Below the pieces are notes generated by a model, which saw only the letters and a program-made list of their open reading frames with translations, did no database searches and was not told where the DNA came from. A stretch of DNA of 64,000 nt from JAJDFU01 sp964640855 (GTDB lineage Bacteria; Bacteroidota; Bacteroidia; Chitinophagales; Saprospiraceae): positions 62,001-126,000 of the forward strand of contig CAZXIX010000003.1 in the NCBI GenBank assembly GCA_964640855.1, read 5' to 3'. The position numbers and the translations under genes are program-made. Shown in pieces: positions 44,591 through 52,812 of the stretch (position 1 is the stretch's first letter; each line of letters starts with the position of its first letter).

Positions 44591-44764
44591 TCAATTCATC
44601 ACTACCTCACCCATTTCTTCCTCCAGACAAAGAAAGTAACGACCGGTTCGAATGTAATTGAGGTTGAGTTGCTCGCGCAAAACCTCGAATTGCCCTTCAG
44701 TTTCCGCAAAATCGGCAATCCAGTCAATTGCCTTCAGCCGATTTGAAAAATGGATCGTTTTCAT
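44591..44764 (-). CDS. Small hypothetical protein (57 residues)
   Basis: The minus strand from ATG 44764 to TGA at 44593-44591 encodes 57 residues starting MKTIHFSNRLKAIDWIADFA and ending GEVVMN. It is predicted mostly helical with acidic and aromatic residues, no cysteine pairs, no signal. The composition and codon choice look protein-like, and a frame in this otherwise gene-free region would fill it neatly. I do not recognise a family. It is convergent with the DUF4421-like gene and divergent from the PDZ gene. Confidence 0.5.
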   Translation of the reverse strand: MKTIHFSNRLKAIDWIADFAETEGQFEVLREQLNLNYIRTGRYFLCLEEEMGEVVMN

Positions 44765-44808
44765 GCTCCCGGTTTTCTACCTATATAATGGATGGACCCT
44801 GGCAAGGA

Positions 44809-44888
44809 TTAATCCCCACTATGGGATTAACACATTTTTCTTTCCCGAACGTTGGGAAGCTGACAAAAGAAATGTCGGCATTTGTCAG
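44809..44888. promoter_or_regulatory. Two perfect 8-bp inverted repeats upstream of the PDZ gene
   Basis: TTAATCCC (44809-44816) and GGGATTAA (44823-44830) flank a 6-nt centre. CTGACAAA (44860-44867) and TTTGTCAG (44881-44888) flank a 13-nt centre. Both lie between the small protein start and the PDZ gene start and may be operators or leader hairpins. The wider stretch 44765-45021 contains no gene. Confidence 0.4.
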
Positions 44889-45021
44889 ACAAAGGTGAAG
44901 TCTATACCTCCCTTTTATCCTGCCAAACAAATTTTCTTCCCTTCCAGATCACACATGTGCAACATTCATTCCAGGCATTAGTCTTTGGAGATATAGTCAT
45001 CTATTCATCAAAAAATACATC

Positions 45022-46369
45022 ATGAAGTGCCCGACTTTACACATGTTCTATTCCCTTTGTTTCGTTTTTGCCCTGGTCCTGCCTCCTGGGCTGCTGGCCC
45101 AGGAAGATCTGGTGACCGTGACCATCACGCAAAAGGACGGTACCGTCACGGTTCTCAAAAAAAGAGGCGGTACGCAGGAAGAAGCCAGCGAACTGATGTC
45201 CAGCCTGGGAAATCTGGATGCCGGTTCCATACAAACGATCCAGGTAACCAAAAGCAGCCCGGCCGATCCGGAAGGGGAAGAAGAGACACTGATCCGCGTC
45301 CGCATGGCAGAGGAAGAAGGTTTTGAAGTGGATTTCGAAGAAGAAAAAAGAATCGAAATTCATTCCGGCCGCTCTCATCATGCCCCTTCTCGTCATTCAG
45401 ATAAGTATTCTTCCTCAGACGCCCAAAAACCTTTTCTGGGCGTTTATTTAGGAGGAGGTCGTGACGCAGGCGTCCGCATTTCCGGCGTCGTATCCGGAAG
45501 CGGCGCTGCCAGAGGCGGCCNNNNNNNNNNGCCTGAAAGGGGAAGACATCCTTACTTCCATCGACGGGATTTCCCTGGCCGGCGAACATCGATTGGGGAA
45601 AGCCCTGTACCGGTTCAAACCTGGCCAAACGGTGACCGTAGAATATCTTCGCGATGGCCAACCCGGCTATGCCGAGGTGACGCTGACCCGCAAAGGATAC
45701 CGGTATTCGGGACACTATGAGGAAAACCCTTGTCAGGTTTTTATCGGTGTCTATACCTCTGGTCACGACGATGGGGGAGTGGATGTCCGCGGCGTGATCA
45801 ACAACACCCCGGCCTTCAAATCCGGTGTGCAGCCTGGCGATGTCATTTTAGCCATGGACGGCATTCAGGTGGATACCCACGATGAACTCAAGGTCGAACG
45901 GGATAAGCACGAGTTGGGCGATCCCTTCGTTTTGGATATAGTACGGGACGGGCAGATGCTGCAGATCCATTCGCAATTCCCCACTTGTGCCGAAATCGAA
46001 GAGCAAGAGGAGGAAGATGCCTTGGAAGTCGAGGAGATCATCCTGCAGGAAGAACCGGCCCTTCGCGAAGAACCGGAACTCCTGCAAGAACAGAATATCG
46101 GGGAACTGGAACTGCTTGATTTCGAGCTTTTCCCCAATCCGACGGTGAGTTATGTTAATGTGCGATTCCAGGGCGAGGCCGTACCCATGACCTTACAGTT
46201 GATCAACAACGCCGGGCAGGTGGTCCTCGAAGATGTACAGAACCGGTTTGACGGAATTTACAACAAGAGGCTCAATCTGGAAGGCATGCCCGCCGGGACT
46301 TATTTCATACGGGTTTTGCAAGACAATAAGATCAAGGCAGAAAGTTTGGTCGTGGTACCGAGAGTGTAA
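45022..46369 (+). CDS. Secreted PDZ-domain protein with T9SS C-terminal domain (interrupted by assembly gap)
   Basis: One gene read across ten Ns at 45521-45530: frame 1 before the gap, frame 2 after it. Signal peptide ends LLAQ (about residue 24). A charged linker follows, then a first PDZ domain (KPFLGVYLGG to RKGYRY) spanning the gap, then a second PDZ (CQVFIGVYTSGHDDGG, VQPGDVILAMDG), an acidic Glu-rich stretch, and a type A sorting domain (FELFPNPTVSYVNVRF to SLVVVPRV). If the two flanks overlap by GCC, the sequence reads GSGAARGGLKGEDILTSIDG, which fits a PDZ loop. The protein is exported by the type IX system; the partner is unknown. Confidence 0.82.
45521..45530. other. Assembly gap (10 N)
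   Basis: Ten undetermined bases in the first PDZ domain. The flanks end and begin with GCC, and collapsing that overlap keeps the frame, so little or no sequence may be missing. Confidence 0.9.
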
Positions 46370-46394
46370 TTCAAATTGCATGTTTGCGAGATGC

Positions 46395-46423
46395 AACCCG
46401 GCCCGTGCGGATCGGGTTTTTTG
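46395..46423 (+). terminator. Rho-independent terminator after the PDZ gene
   Basis: AACCCG (46395-46400) pairs with CGGGTT (46413-46418), followed by a T-run. It begins 26 bp after the stop codon. Confidence 0.75.
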
Positions 46424-46558
46424 TTTTCCCAACCACCTTTGGGATAGGCAAAACGATTCCCGACTTACTCCTCCGGCCCCCTGGATGCATCCTGCCGGGA
46501 AATAGGCTTTAGGCGGCCCGAAGAAACCAAGCTATGCGCATTCGATCTAAATAATCCC

Positions 46559-46566
46559 TATTTTTG
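46559..46566 (+). promoter_or_regulatory. Candidate -7 element of trhO
   Basis: TATTTTTG matches TANNTTTG fully, 95 bp before the trhO start codon. No TTG at -33 was found, so support is partial. Confidence 0.35.
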
Positions 46567-46661
46567 AGGCTTGAATTCAAGGGATTCTGTTGACAGCAGT
46601 CCTGCAAACTGCCCATGGCCTTTTCCCGCGATCAGGCTATTCGGTTAACAATCCAAAACGC

Positions 46662-47765
46662 ATGAAACGATTGTACAACCTCGTCAACAACGACGAATTG
46701 AAAGAGCGAATGCTCTATTCCGGCGAGGCGCGGACCACGCTCTCCTTTTATCGGTACTATCCGATCCCCAAGCCCGTTCCATTTCGCAATGAACTTTACC
46801 GGCGATGGAATCCGTTGGGGGTATTCGGGCGTATTTATGTGGCGGAAGAGGGCATAAACGGTCAGGTTTCCGTTCCTACTCAACGCCTGATGGAATTTCG
46901 GGCGGATATGTACGCCATTCCCGGTCTGGAGGACACCCGGCTAAACATCGCCGTAGAGGACAGCGGCAAATCCTTTTACAAGCTGAAGATCAAGGTGCGT
47001 CCCAAGATCGTGGCCGACGGGCTGGATGATTCTTCTTTTGACGTCACCCGGCGTGGCAGGCACCTTTCCGCTCAGGAGGTAAATTCCCTGCTGGAGAAAG
47101 AAGATACGCTGATCGTGGACATGCGCAACCACTATGAAAGCGAAGTGGGGCATTTTGAGGGGGCCATCTGCCCGGATGTCGAAACGTTCCGCGAGGCGCT
47201 TCCGCTGGTGGAGGATATGTTGTCGGATAAAAAGGAAGAAAACATCATCATGTACTGCACAGGCGGGATCCGCTGTGAAAAAGCCAGTGCCTACTACCTG
47301 CACAAAGGTTTCAAGAACGTGTTCATGATCGACGGCGGCATCATCGAATATGCCCGCCAATGCGAACGGGAAGGCTTGCCGAACAAGTTTCGGGGCAAAA
47401 ATTTCGTTTTTGATGAGCGCATGGGCGAACGGATCTCCGGGGAAGTGATCGCACGCTGCCATCAATGCGGAAGTCCTTGCGACACCCATGTGAACTGTGC
47501 CAACGAAGCCTGCCACCTGCTGTTCATTCAATGTGAAACCTGTGCCGGGAAGTACGAACATACCTGTTCGAAAAAATGTGCGGACTTCAACCGTTTGTCG
47601 GAGGAAGAACGGGAGGAACGGAGAGGGAATATCGAGTTCAACGGCACTCGCCTCGGAAAAGGTCGCTTCAGCGAAGGCTTCATGGACGAAGAACTGGAGG
47701 AAGTCCTTATGCTGAAGGAATACAGTATCTTGGAAAGGGATAAATCCCATTATCTTAATGGATGA
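46662..47765 (+). CDS. trhO: tRNA uridine(34) hydroxylase, rhodanese family
   Basis: 367 residues from ATG 46662, which starts at the family's usual N-terminus (MKRLYNLVNNDELKERM); the frame is open upstream. An N-terminal acylphosphatase-like domain (GRIYVAEEGINGQVSVP) precedes the rhodanese domain with LIVDMRNHYESEVGHFEGA and active-site loop YCTGGIRCEKAS. A C-terminal cysteine cluster (CHQCGSPCDTH, CANEACHLLFIQCETC) probably binds zinc. TrhO makes 5-hydroxyuridine at the wobble position of tRNAs with oxygen. The end overlaps the Uma2-like frame by 8 bp. Confidence 0.95.
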   Translation: MKRLYNLVNNDELKERMLYSGEARTTLSFYRYYPIPKPVPFRNELYRRWNPLGVFGRIYVAEEGINGQVSVPTQRLMEFRADMYAIPGLEDTRLNIAVEDSGKSFYKLKIKVRPKIVADGLDDSSFDVTRRGRHLSAQEVNSLLEKEDTLIVDMRNHYESEVGHFEGAICPDVETFREALPLVEDMLSDKKEENIIMYCTGGIRCEKASAYYLHKGFKNVFMIDGGIIEYARQCEREGLPNKFRGKNFVFDERMGERISGEVIARCHQCGSPCDTHVNCANEACHLLFIQCETCAGKYEHTCSKKCADFNRLSEEEREERRGNIEFNGTRLGKGRFSEGFMDEELEEVLMLKEYSILERDKSHYLNG

Positions 47766-48440
47766 TGGGAAAAAAACCGGGATCTATGCACCGGAAGAAT
47801 ATTTTCAGTTAGGAGAGTCTGCCCGGCGCAGTATTATTTCTACGAACTTGAACGGATGGTTACGATCCGCTTTGGCAGTTCGGAACCGCACGGTCGGCTA
47901 CATCGATAGGCAGCTCGCCTTTTCAAATACTGGCCGATACGTTTATCTGGTTTCTTCGGTTCCCTGCGACGCACCGGAATGCCGGGATGAAAGACAGCTT
48001 CAGCCGGTGGATCCCGTTTTTATGGTCGAGTTCTTGGGTCTCACCGCCCATGAAATGGATAAGTCGGATAAATTCCCTATGCGCAATGGGGTGTCCTCTT
48101 TTTCGGAGATGTTGTTTGTAGATAGTACTAGGGTGTGTCTGGAAAATGTTTTTGATGGTGAAAAAGATTCATTTTTTTGGCCAGGCAAGGCGCAAAAACC
48201 GAGGATAGCCTTAGCTACCTGAGGCTTTTTGCAACACAGGCTGGTCCGAAAAGGAACTTTTGAAGCCCAAAAGATATTTTTCAGACACACCCTAAAGTGC
48301 TGGCTGAAGCCTACGTAAGACAAGAGAATGATGTTAGGCGCATCTCGTCTTCCTGGGATCCGGGCGGGAGCCTTTTTCTTCACAGCTTGCAGATCGAATT
48401 ACCTCTCCGGGAGCTTTATCTGAAGACCGGACAACTCTGA
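47758..48440 (+). pseudogene. Uma2 (DUF820) family endonuclease gene, decayed and split by a miniature element
   Basis: The frame from ATG 47758 is interrupted at 48130 by the 162-bp element, which adds a false end at 48222. Joining 48130 directly to 48295 (dropping the element and one TA copy) restores 172 codons ending at TGA 48438-48440. The restored C-terminal part, PVFMVEFLGLTAHEMDKSDKF, then EMLFVDSTKVLAEAYVRQ and LHSLQIELPLRELYLKTG, matches the Uma2 family of PD-(D/E)XK nucleases. Glu and Lys of the active site are still visible, but the Asp strand reads RYVYLVSS and about 20 residues of the usual N-terminal hairpin are missing, so decay probably began before the insertion. It starts inside trhO. 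Confidence 0.8.
48131..48292 (+). mobile_element. Miniature inverted-repeat element, copy 1 (162 bp)
   Basis: Ends GGGTGTGTCTG and CAGACACACCC form inverted repeats of about 22 bp with three mismatches. Flanked by TA at 48129-48130 and 48293-48294, the target duplication proved by frame restoration of the interrupted gene. No coding capacity. The centre has AAAAACCGAGGATAGCC and a matching GGCTTTTT side that could fold. A second copy, about 97 percent identical (four differences counted), lies inverted at 53572-53733. TA duplication suggests mobilisation by an IS630/Tc1-mariner-type transposase elsewhere in the genome. Confidence 0.88.
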
Positions 48441-48450
48441 ATTCTTACCT

Positions 48451-50199
48451 ATGCAATCTCTTGTTCATCATCTTTTTATCAGGGCCGTTTATTTTGCTGT
48501 TCTGCCTCTTTCGGTTCTGTTTCTCGCCCACCCTCGCATCGCCGGCGCCCAATCCGCCGATCCGGCTGCTGAATGGGCAGACTCTGTGTTGGTCCAAATG
48601 AACGATACGGCTCTTCTCGGTCAGTTGATCATGGTCCGGGCCCATTCGCATTGGGAGTCTGATAAATTGGACCAGGTAGCCGATTGGGTGGAGCGGTACC
48701 AACTGGGCGGGCTCTGCTTTTTCCAGGGTGGCCCTGGCAGGCAGATCCACCTGGTCAATCGATATCAGAGCCTGGTCGAAGTTCCCCTTTTCATCGCCAT
48801 GGATGCCGAATGGGGCCTGGCTATGCGGCTGGATAGTACAATGAGTTTCCCCTATCAAATGGCTCTGGGCGCCATTCGGGACAATGACCTGATCTTTGAA
48901 ATGGGCAAACAGATCGGACGGGATCTCAGGCGCGTGGGGGCTCAGATCAATTTCGCCCCGGTGGTTGATGTCAACAACAATTCCGCGAATCCGGTCATCA
49001 ACTTCCGGTCTTTCGGAGAAAACCGCTATGAGGTAACGGCCAAAGCCTATCAGTACATCCAGGGCCTGCGAGCCGCCGGCGTCATGGCCTGTGCCAAACA
49101 CTTTCCCGGGCACGGGGATACCGAGGTAGATTCGCACAAGGGCCTTCCTTTTCTGGATTTCCGGCGGGAACGCCTGGACAGCCTGGAACTTTTTCCCTTC
49201 CGTTCCCTGGCCAAAACGGTACCCAGCATGATGGTGGCCCATCTGGAGGTGCCGGCGCTTGACCCACAGCCGGATCAACCCACTACGCTTTCCAGGGCAG
49301 TCATCACCGACCTGCTCCGCGAGGAACTGGACTACCGGGGACTGATCTTCACGGATGCTATGGATATGGGGGGCGTCACTGAAATGCGGGCATCCGGGCG
49401 GGCAGAAGCCGAGGCCCTGGCTGCCGGGAACGATATGGTCCTGCTCCCGGTCGAACCCGACCGGACCATGGACACCCTGTTGACCTGGTTGCGATCCGGA
49501 AAACTGGACCGCCAGCGGATTCGGACGAGCGTCCGCAAAGTCCTGTATGCCAAATATGCACTGGGGCTACATCGTTTTGAACCGATCTCTACGGATGGCC
49601 TGCAACAGGATCTGCACAGAAAATCCGCCGAACAACTGAAACGAAGTCTGTTTGAACACGCCATGACCCTTTTGTCGGACGAAAAAGGCCTTTTGCCTTT
49701 GTCCCAGGAGAAAACGTCCTCCCTGCTCCACCTCCAATGGGGAGGTTCATCCAATACCGATTTTCAAAAAACGTTATCCGAAGCATGGACCGGTATCCGC
49801 TACCTGCGCATGGCTGGAAGCGAAAGCGTTAGCCAGGTGCTTTCCCGGGTGGGAGCATACCAACCCCAGACCCTGGTTGTCTCCATTCAAGGTCTGAATA
49901 AATACCCGGGGGGAGGCCGGTACGGATTGCCTGCCCGCACGCAGGACATCTTGCAGGAGTTAAGCCGTCGTTATCAGACGATCGTTGTTCTTATGGGAAA
50001 TCCGTATGTAGCAGCCTGGTTGGAAGGGGATTTCACCTTACTTTGCACTTATCAGGATGAAAGCATGGCCCAGCAAGTCGCTGCGGAGGCGGTCCTGGGG
50101 AAACGACCCATCGAAGGGAAGTTGCCCGTTTCGGTTTCGGAACGTTTCCCGGCAGGAACCGGTTTGCGCATACCGGCCCGGAACCCGCAAAAGCCCTGA
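48451..50199 (+). CDS. Glycoside hydrolase family 3, beta-N-acetylhexosaminidase type
   Basis: 582 residues with a signal peptide (1-34, ending IAGAQ). The TIM barrel has FIAMDAEWGLAMRLD, INFAPVVDVNNNSANPVI, KHFPGHGDTEVDSHKG starting at Lys216 (the NagZ-type His/Asp acid-base loop) and GLIFTDAMDMGGV with nucleophile Asp302. A second alpha/beta domain follows (about 395-575). The KHFPGHGD loop points to N-acetyl-beta-glucosaminidase or muropeptide hydrolase activity in the periplasm. Related Bacteroidota proteins are often fused to a beta-lactamase-like domain; this one is not. The start is 11 bp after the ancestral stop of the Uma2-like gene. Confidence 0.92.
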   Translation: MQSLVHHLFIRAVYFAVLPLSVLFLAHPRIAGAQSADPAAEWADSVLVQMNDTALLGQLIMVRAHSHWESDKLDQVADWVERYQLGGLCFFQGGPGRQIHLVNRYQSLVEVPLFIAMDAEWGLAMRLDSTMSFPYQMALGAIRDNDLIFEMGKQIGRDLRRVGAQINFAPVVDVNNNSANPVINFRSFGENRYEVTAKAYQYIQGLRAAGVMACAKHFPGHGDTEVDSHKGLPFLDFRRERLDSLELFPFRSLAKTVPSMMVAHLEVPALDPQPDQPTTLSRAVITDLLREELDYRGLIFTDAMDMGGVTEMRASGRAEAEALAAGNDMVLLPVEPDRTMDTLLTWLRSGKLDRQRIRTSVRKVLYAKYALGLHRFEPISTDGLQQDLHRKSAEQLKRSLFEHAMTLLSDEKGLLPLSQEKTSSLLHLQWGGSSNTDFQKTLSEAWTGIRYLRMAGSESVSQVLSRVGAYQPQTLVVSIQGLNKYPGGGRYGLPARTQDILQELSRRYQTIVVLMGNPYVAAWLEGDFTLLCTYQDESMAQQVAAEAVLGKRPIEGKLPVSVSERFPAGTGLRIPARNPQKP

Positions 50200-50214
50200 T
50201 CGAAAAACCTTGGA

Positions 50215-51432
50215 ATGAATTTTCCTTTTCGCATTGCCCGCAGGTATCTGTTTGCCCGGAAATCGACGAATGCCATCAACATCATTACGGGGGTATCCCT
50301 CTTGGGAATTGCCATCGGTACAGCGGCCCTGGTCCTGGTTTTGAGTGTGTTCAACGGTTTCGAGGACCTGATCACGAGCATGTTCAACCGTTTTAATCCG
50401 GAAGTCAAGATCACGCCGGCCAGGGGCAAAACCTTTGAAGTGGACTCGCTGCTGTTGGCTCAGATAAGCGGGGTCCCGGGCGTGGAAAAAGTGATGCCCA
50501 CCCTGGAGGAAGTTGCCTTTTTTGAATATAAACAGAAGCAGGATTTCGGCGTCATCAAGGGAATTGAGCCGGGCTACGAAGAGATTTCCGGGATCGACAG
50601 CACCCTTCGGGAGGGGAGTTTTCGCCTGAAAGATAACCGCAGGGATCTGGCCATATCCGGCGTCGGCATGCGGAATCGGTTGGGATTGAACGTGGGAGAT
50701 CCTCTCAATTCCATATCGGTCTACATGCCCAGGCGGGAAGCGACCTCCTCCTTCCAGCAACCCTTCCGGCGGCGTTTCCTCTATCCGGGCGGTACCTTCA
50801 TCATTCAGCAGGAGTTTGATAATCAATATGTCCTGGCGTCGCTGGACTTCGTGCGCGAACTCATGGGGTTTGATTCTGAGGCCAGTGCACTGGAACTTCG
50901 CCTCAAGGGCAACCGGAAGGTTCAGGATGTAGAAGCCGACCTGGAGGCCATTCTGGGCGAGGAATTCGAGATTCGAAACCGCTTTGAACAGGAAGAGTCC
51001 TTCCTCAAACTGATGCAGATCGAAAAATGGATGAGCTTTGCGATCGTAAGCCTGATGATGCTATTGGTGGCTTTCAATATGGTTGGAGCGCTGTGGATGA
51101 TCGTTCTCGAAAAAAAGCGGGATATTTCGATCCTAAAATCGATGGGAGCAACCCGGGCAACGGTCCGGCGAATTTTTCTGTATGAAGGCATGTTGCTTTC
51201 TTTGGTTGGGATCGGAGCCGGTTTCCTTTTGGCCCTGGTTCTTTATTGGGCACAGCAGCAATTCGGTCTGATCGGAGTTCCCGGGCAGTTCATGATCCAG
51301 GCTTACCCGGTTAGCTTGCGGGGGATGGACTTCTTTCTGGTTTTCCTCACGGTCCTGGCTATTGGGATGTTGGCGGCATGGCCTCCCGCAAAACGGGCCG
51401 AACGGGTTCCGGCTATTCTGCGGGAACTCTGA
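50215..51432 (+). CDS. FtsX-type ABC permease, LolC/LolE-like
   Basis: 405 residues. The N-terminal RYLFARKSTNAINIITGVS followed by a first membrane segment (about 20-42), a periplasmic domain of some 220 residues and three C-terminal membrane segments (about 277-300, 322-346, 367-388) is the layout of lipoprotein-releasing permeases. ISILKSMGATRATVRRIFL is the coupling-helix region of FtsX/LolCDE proteins. The likely role is extraction of lipoproteins from the inner membrane toward the outer membrane, which fits a genome rich in lipoproteins. No ATPase gene is adjacent. The gene starts 15 bp after the GH3 gene. Confidence 0.88.
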   Translation: MNFPFRIARRYLFARKSTNAINIITGVSLLGIAIGTAALVLVLSVFNGFEDLITSMFNRFNPEVKITPARGKTFEVDSLLLAQISGVPGVEKVMPTLEEVAFFEYKQKQDFGVIKGIEPGYEEISGIDSTLREGSFRLKDNRRDLAISGVGMRNRLGLNVGDPLNSISVYMPRREATSSFQQPFRRRFLYPGGTFIIQQEFDNQYVLASLDFVRELMGFDSEASALELRLKGNRKVQDVEADLEAILGEEFEIRNRFEQEESFLKLMQIEKWMSFAIVSLMMLLVAFNMVGALWMIVLEKKRDISILKSMGATRATVRRIFLYEGMLLSLVGIGAGFLLALVLYWAQQQFGLIGVPGQFMIQAYPVSLRGMDFFLVFLTVLAIGMLAAWPPAKRAERVPAILREL

Positions 51433-51470
51433 TTTCGTATATTTGGAGCAACTTAGCGCGCCTGCCAAAA

Positions 51471-51848
51471 ATGGAAGAATGGGAAATGGAATTTGAGTGG
51501 CTGCGGGTGCGGCATCTGGTCAAAGCTGTGTTTGACCGGGATCAGTTGCCCGACCTGAATGCGATCCTCTATTTGATCGGAATTCAGGAGTTGGGTCGAT
51601 GGAAAGAACAATTTACCAAGGAGGAGAAGCAGGATCTGATGCATATAGCCGTTTGCCGGCTGTTGAGTTACGAAGGCCATTATGCTTTTGTCGGGCGGGA
51701 TGCAGATGGTTGGCCGCACTGGGATCTGGTACGTCCGGTACCGGTAGAGGGGGTCAAGGAGCAAGGCGAGCTGCTCAAGCGAATGATCATTCGTTACTTT
51801 AAGGATTGGCGGAAAGAGAATCCGGATATTCTCCTGGAAGAAGAGTAA
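51471..51848 (+). CDS. Conserved hypothetical cytosolic protein
   Basis: 125 residues from ATG 51471, 38 bp after the permease gene. No signal peptide or membrane segment. Mostly helical, with EFEWLRVRHLVKAVFDRDQ, LYLIGIQELGRWKEQFTKEE and GWPHWDLVRPVP. Proteins of this size and pattern occur in other Bacteroidota beside lipoprotein-transport genes as far as I recall. I do not know its function. Confidence 0.75.
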   Translation: MEEWEMEFEWLRVRHLVKAVFDRDQLPDLNAILYLIGIQELGRWKEQFTKEEKQDLMHIAVCRLLSYEGHYAFVGRDADGWPHWDLVRPVPVEGVKEQGELLKRMIIRYFKDWRKENPDILLEEE

Positions 51849-51905
51849 TCAGGTTAACAGGCCGAACGGTTTGGGCGGCCGCTAAACCCAGATACACCAT
51901 ACTCC

Positions 51906-52793
51906 ATGTTTCGCATATCTTTTGCCCTACTGGTGGTCCTGGCCCCTTTTTTCATGGGCTGCAATCGCCCCCTGGCTGAATTCAGCTGGTCAGGCGACCA
52001 AACGGCTCCCGCCACCCTCACTTTTTCCAACCAGTCGGAAAAAGCAGAGACTTATCAATGGAATTTTGGCGACGGGAAGGTTTCGGGAGAAGCGAATCCG
52101 GAACACCGCTTCCGGAATTCCGGTAATTACGAGATCACCCTGACGGCCTATCGCGGCCAAAAGAAAAGGTCCACGAAAAAGCAAATTCAGGTTTCACCAC
52201 CAGAGGAATGCCTGGCCGAGATCCAGACGCCCTACGGATGGATGGTGGTCCATTTGTTTGATGCTACTCCCCAACACAGGGACAATTTTCTGAAGCTGGC
52301 CGAGGAAGGTTTTTACGACAGCCTGCTGTTTCATCGGGTCATTTCCGGTTTTATGATCCAGGGAGGAGATCCGGAATCCCGGCAAGCCCCTCCCGGCAAA
52401 CCCCTGGGGATGGGAGGCCCGGGTTATCAGATCGACGCTGAATTTGTTGATTCGCTCGTCCATTTAAAAGGGGTACTGGCCGCTGCCCGACAAGGCGATG
52501 CCGTGAATCCGGAGCGCAAAAGCTCGGGCTCCCAGTTTTACATCGTCCAGGGGCAAGTTCCCAGCGCGGCACAATTGGATCAGATCGAGGCCCGGCTCGG
52601 ATTTCGGTATCCGACCTCCGTCCGGCAGAAATATCTTGAACAGGGAGGTACCCCTTTTCTGGACCGGCAGTACACGGTTTTCGGGCGCGTGATCGAAGGC
52701 CTGGAAGTGATAGACCGCATTGCAGAAGCCCCTACGGGCCCATCGGACCGGCCCAGGGATGATGTATGGATGACAATTCGTATTATTCGATAG
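51906..52793 (+). CDS. PKD-domain and cyclophilin-type peptidyl-prolyl isomerase lipoprotein
   Basis: 295 residues. Lipobox MGC with lipidated Cys19. A PKD domain at about 25-99 (TYQWNFGDGKVSGEANPEHRF, the classic WNFGDG loop) precedes a cyclophilin domain at about 104-295 (LAEIQTPYGWMVVHLFD, FHRVISGFMIQGGDP with the catalytic Arg, GSQFYIVQG, TVFGRVIEGLEVID). It should catalyse proline isomerisation in proteins outside the cytoplasm. An insert of about 30 residues (PSAAQLDQIEARLGF) lengthens the domain relative to E. coli PpiA. Confidence 0.93.
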   Translation: MFRISFALLVVLAPFFMGCNRPLAEFSWSGDQTAPATLTFSNQSEKAETYQWNFGDGKVSGEANPEHRFRNSGNYEITLTAYRGQKKRSTKKQIQVSPPEECLAEIQTPYGWMVVHLFDATPQHRDNFLKLAEEGFYDSLLFHRVISGFMIQGGDPESRQAPPGKPLGMGGPGYQIDAEFVDSLVHLKGVLAAARQGDAVNPERKSSGSQFYIVQGQVPSAAQLDQIEARLGFRYPTSVRQKYLEQGGTPFLDRQYTVFGRVIEGLEVIDRIAEAPTGPSDRPRDDVWMTIRIIR

Positions 52794-52812
52794 AAAAGCT
52801 AATTAATCGAAC

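Noticed and set aside
48131..48222. C-terminal 30 residues of a 154-residue protein starting at 47758
   Set aside because: These codons lie in the miniature element; the original gene continues after it.
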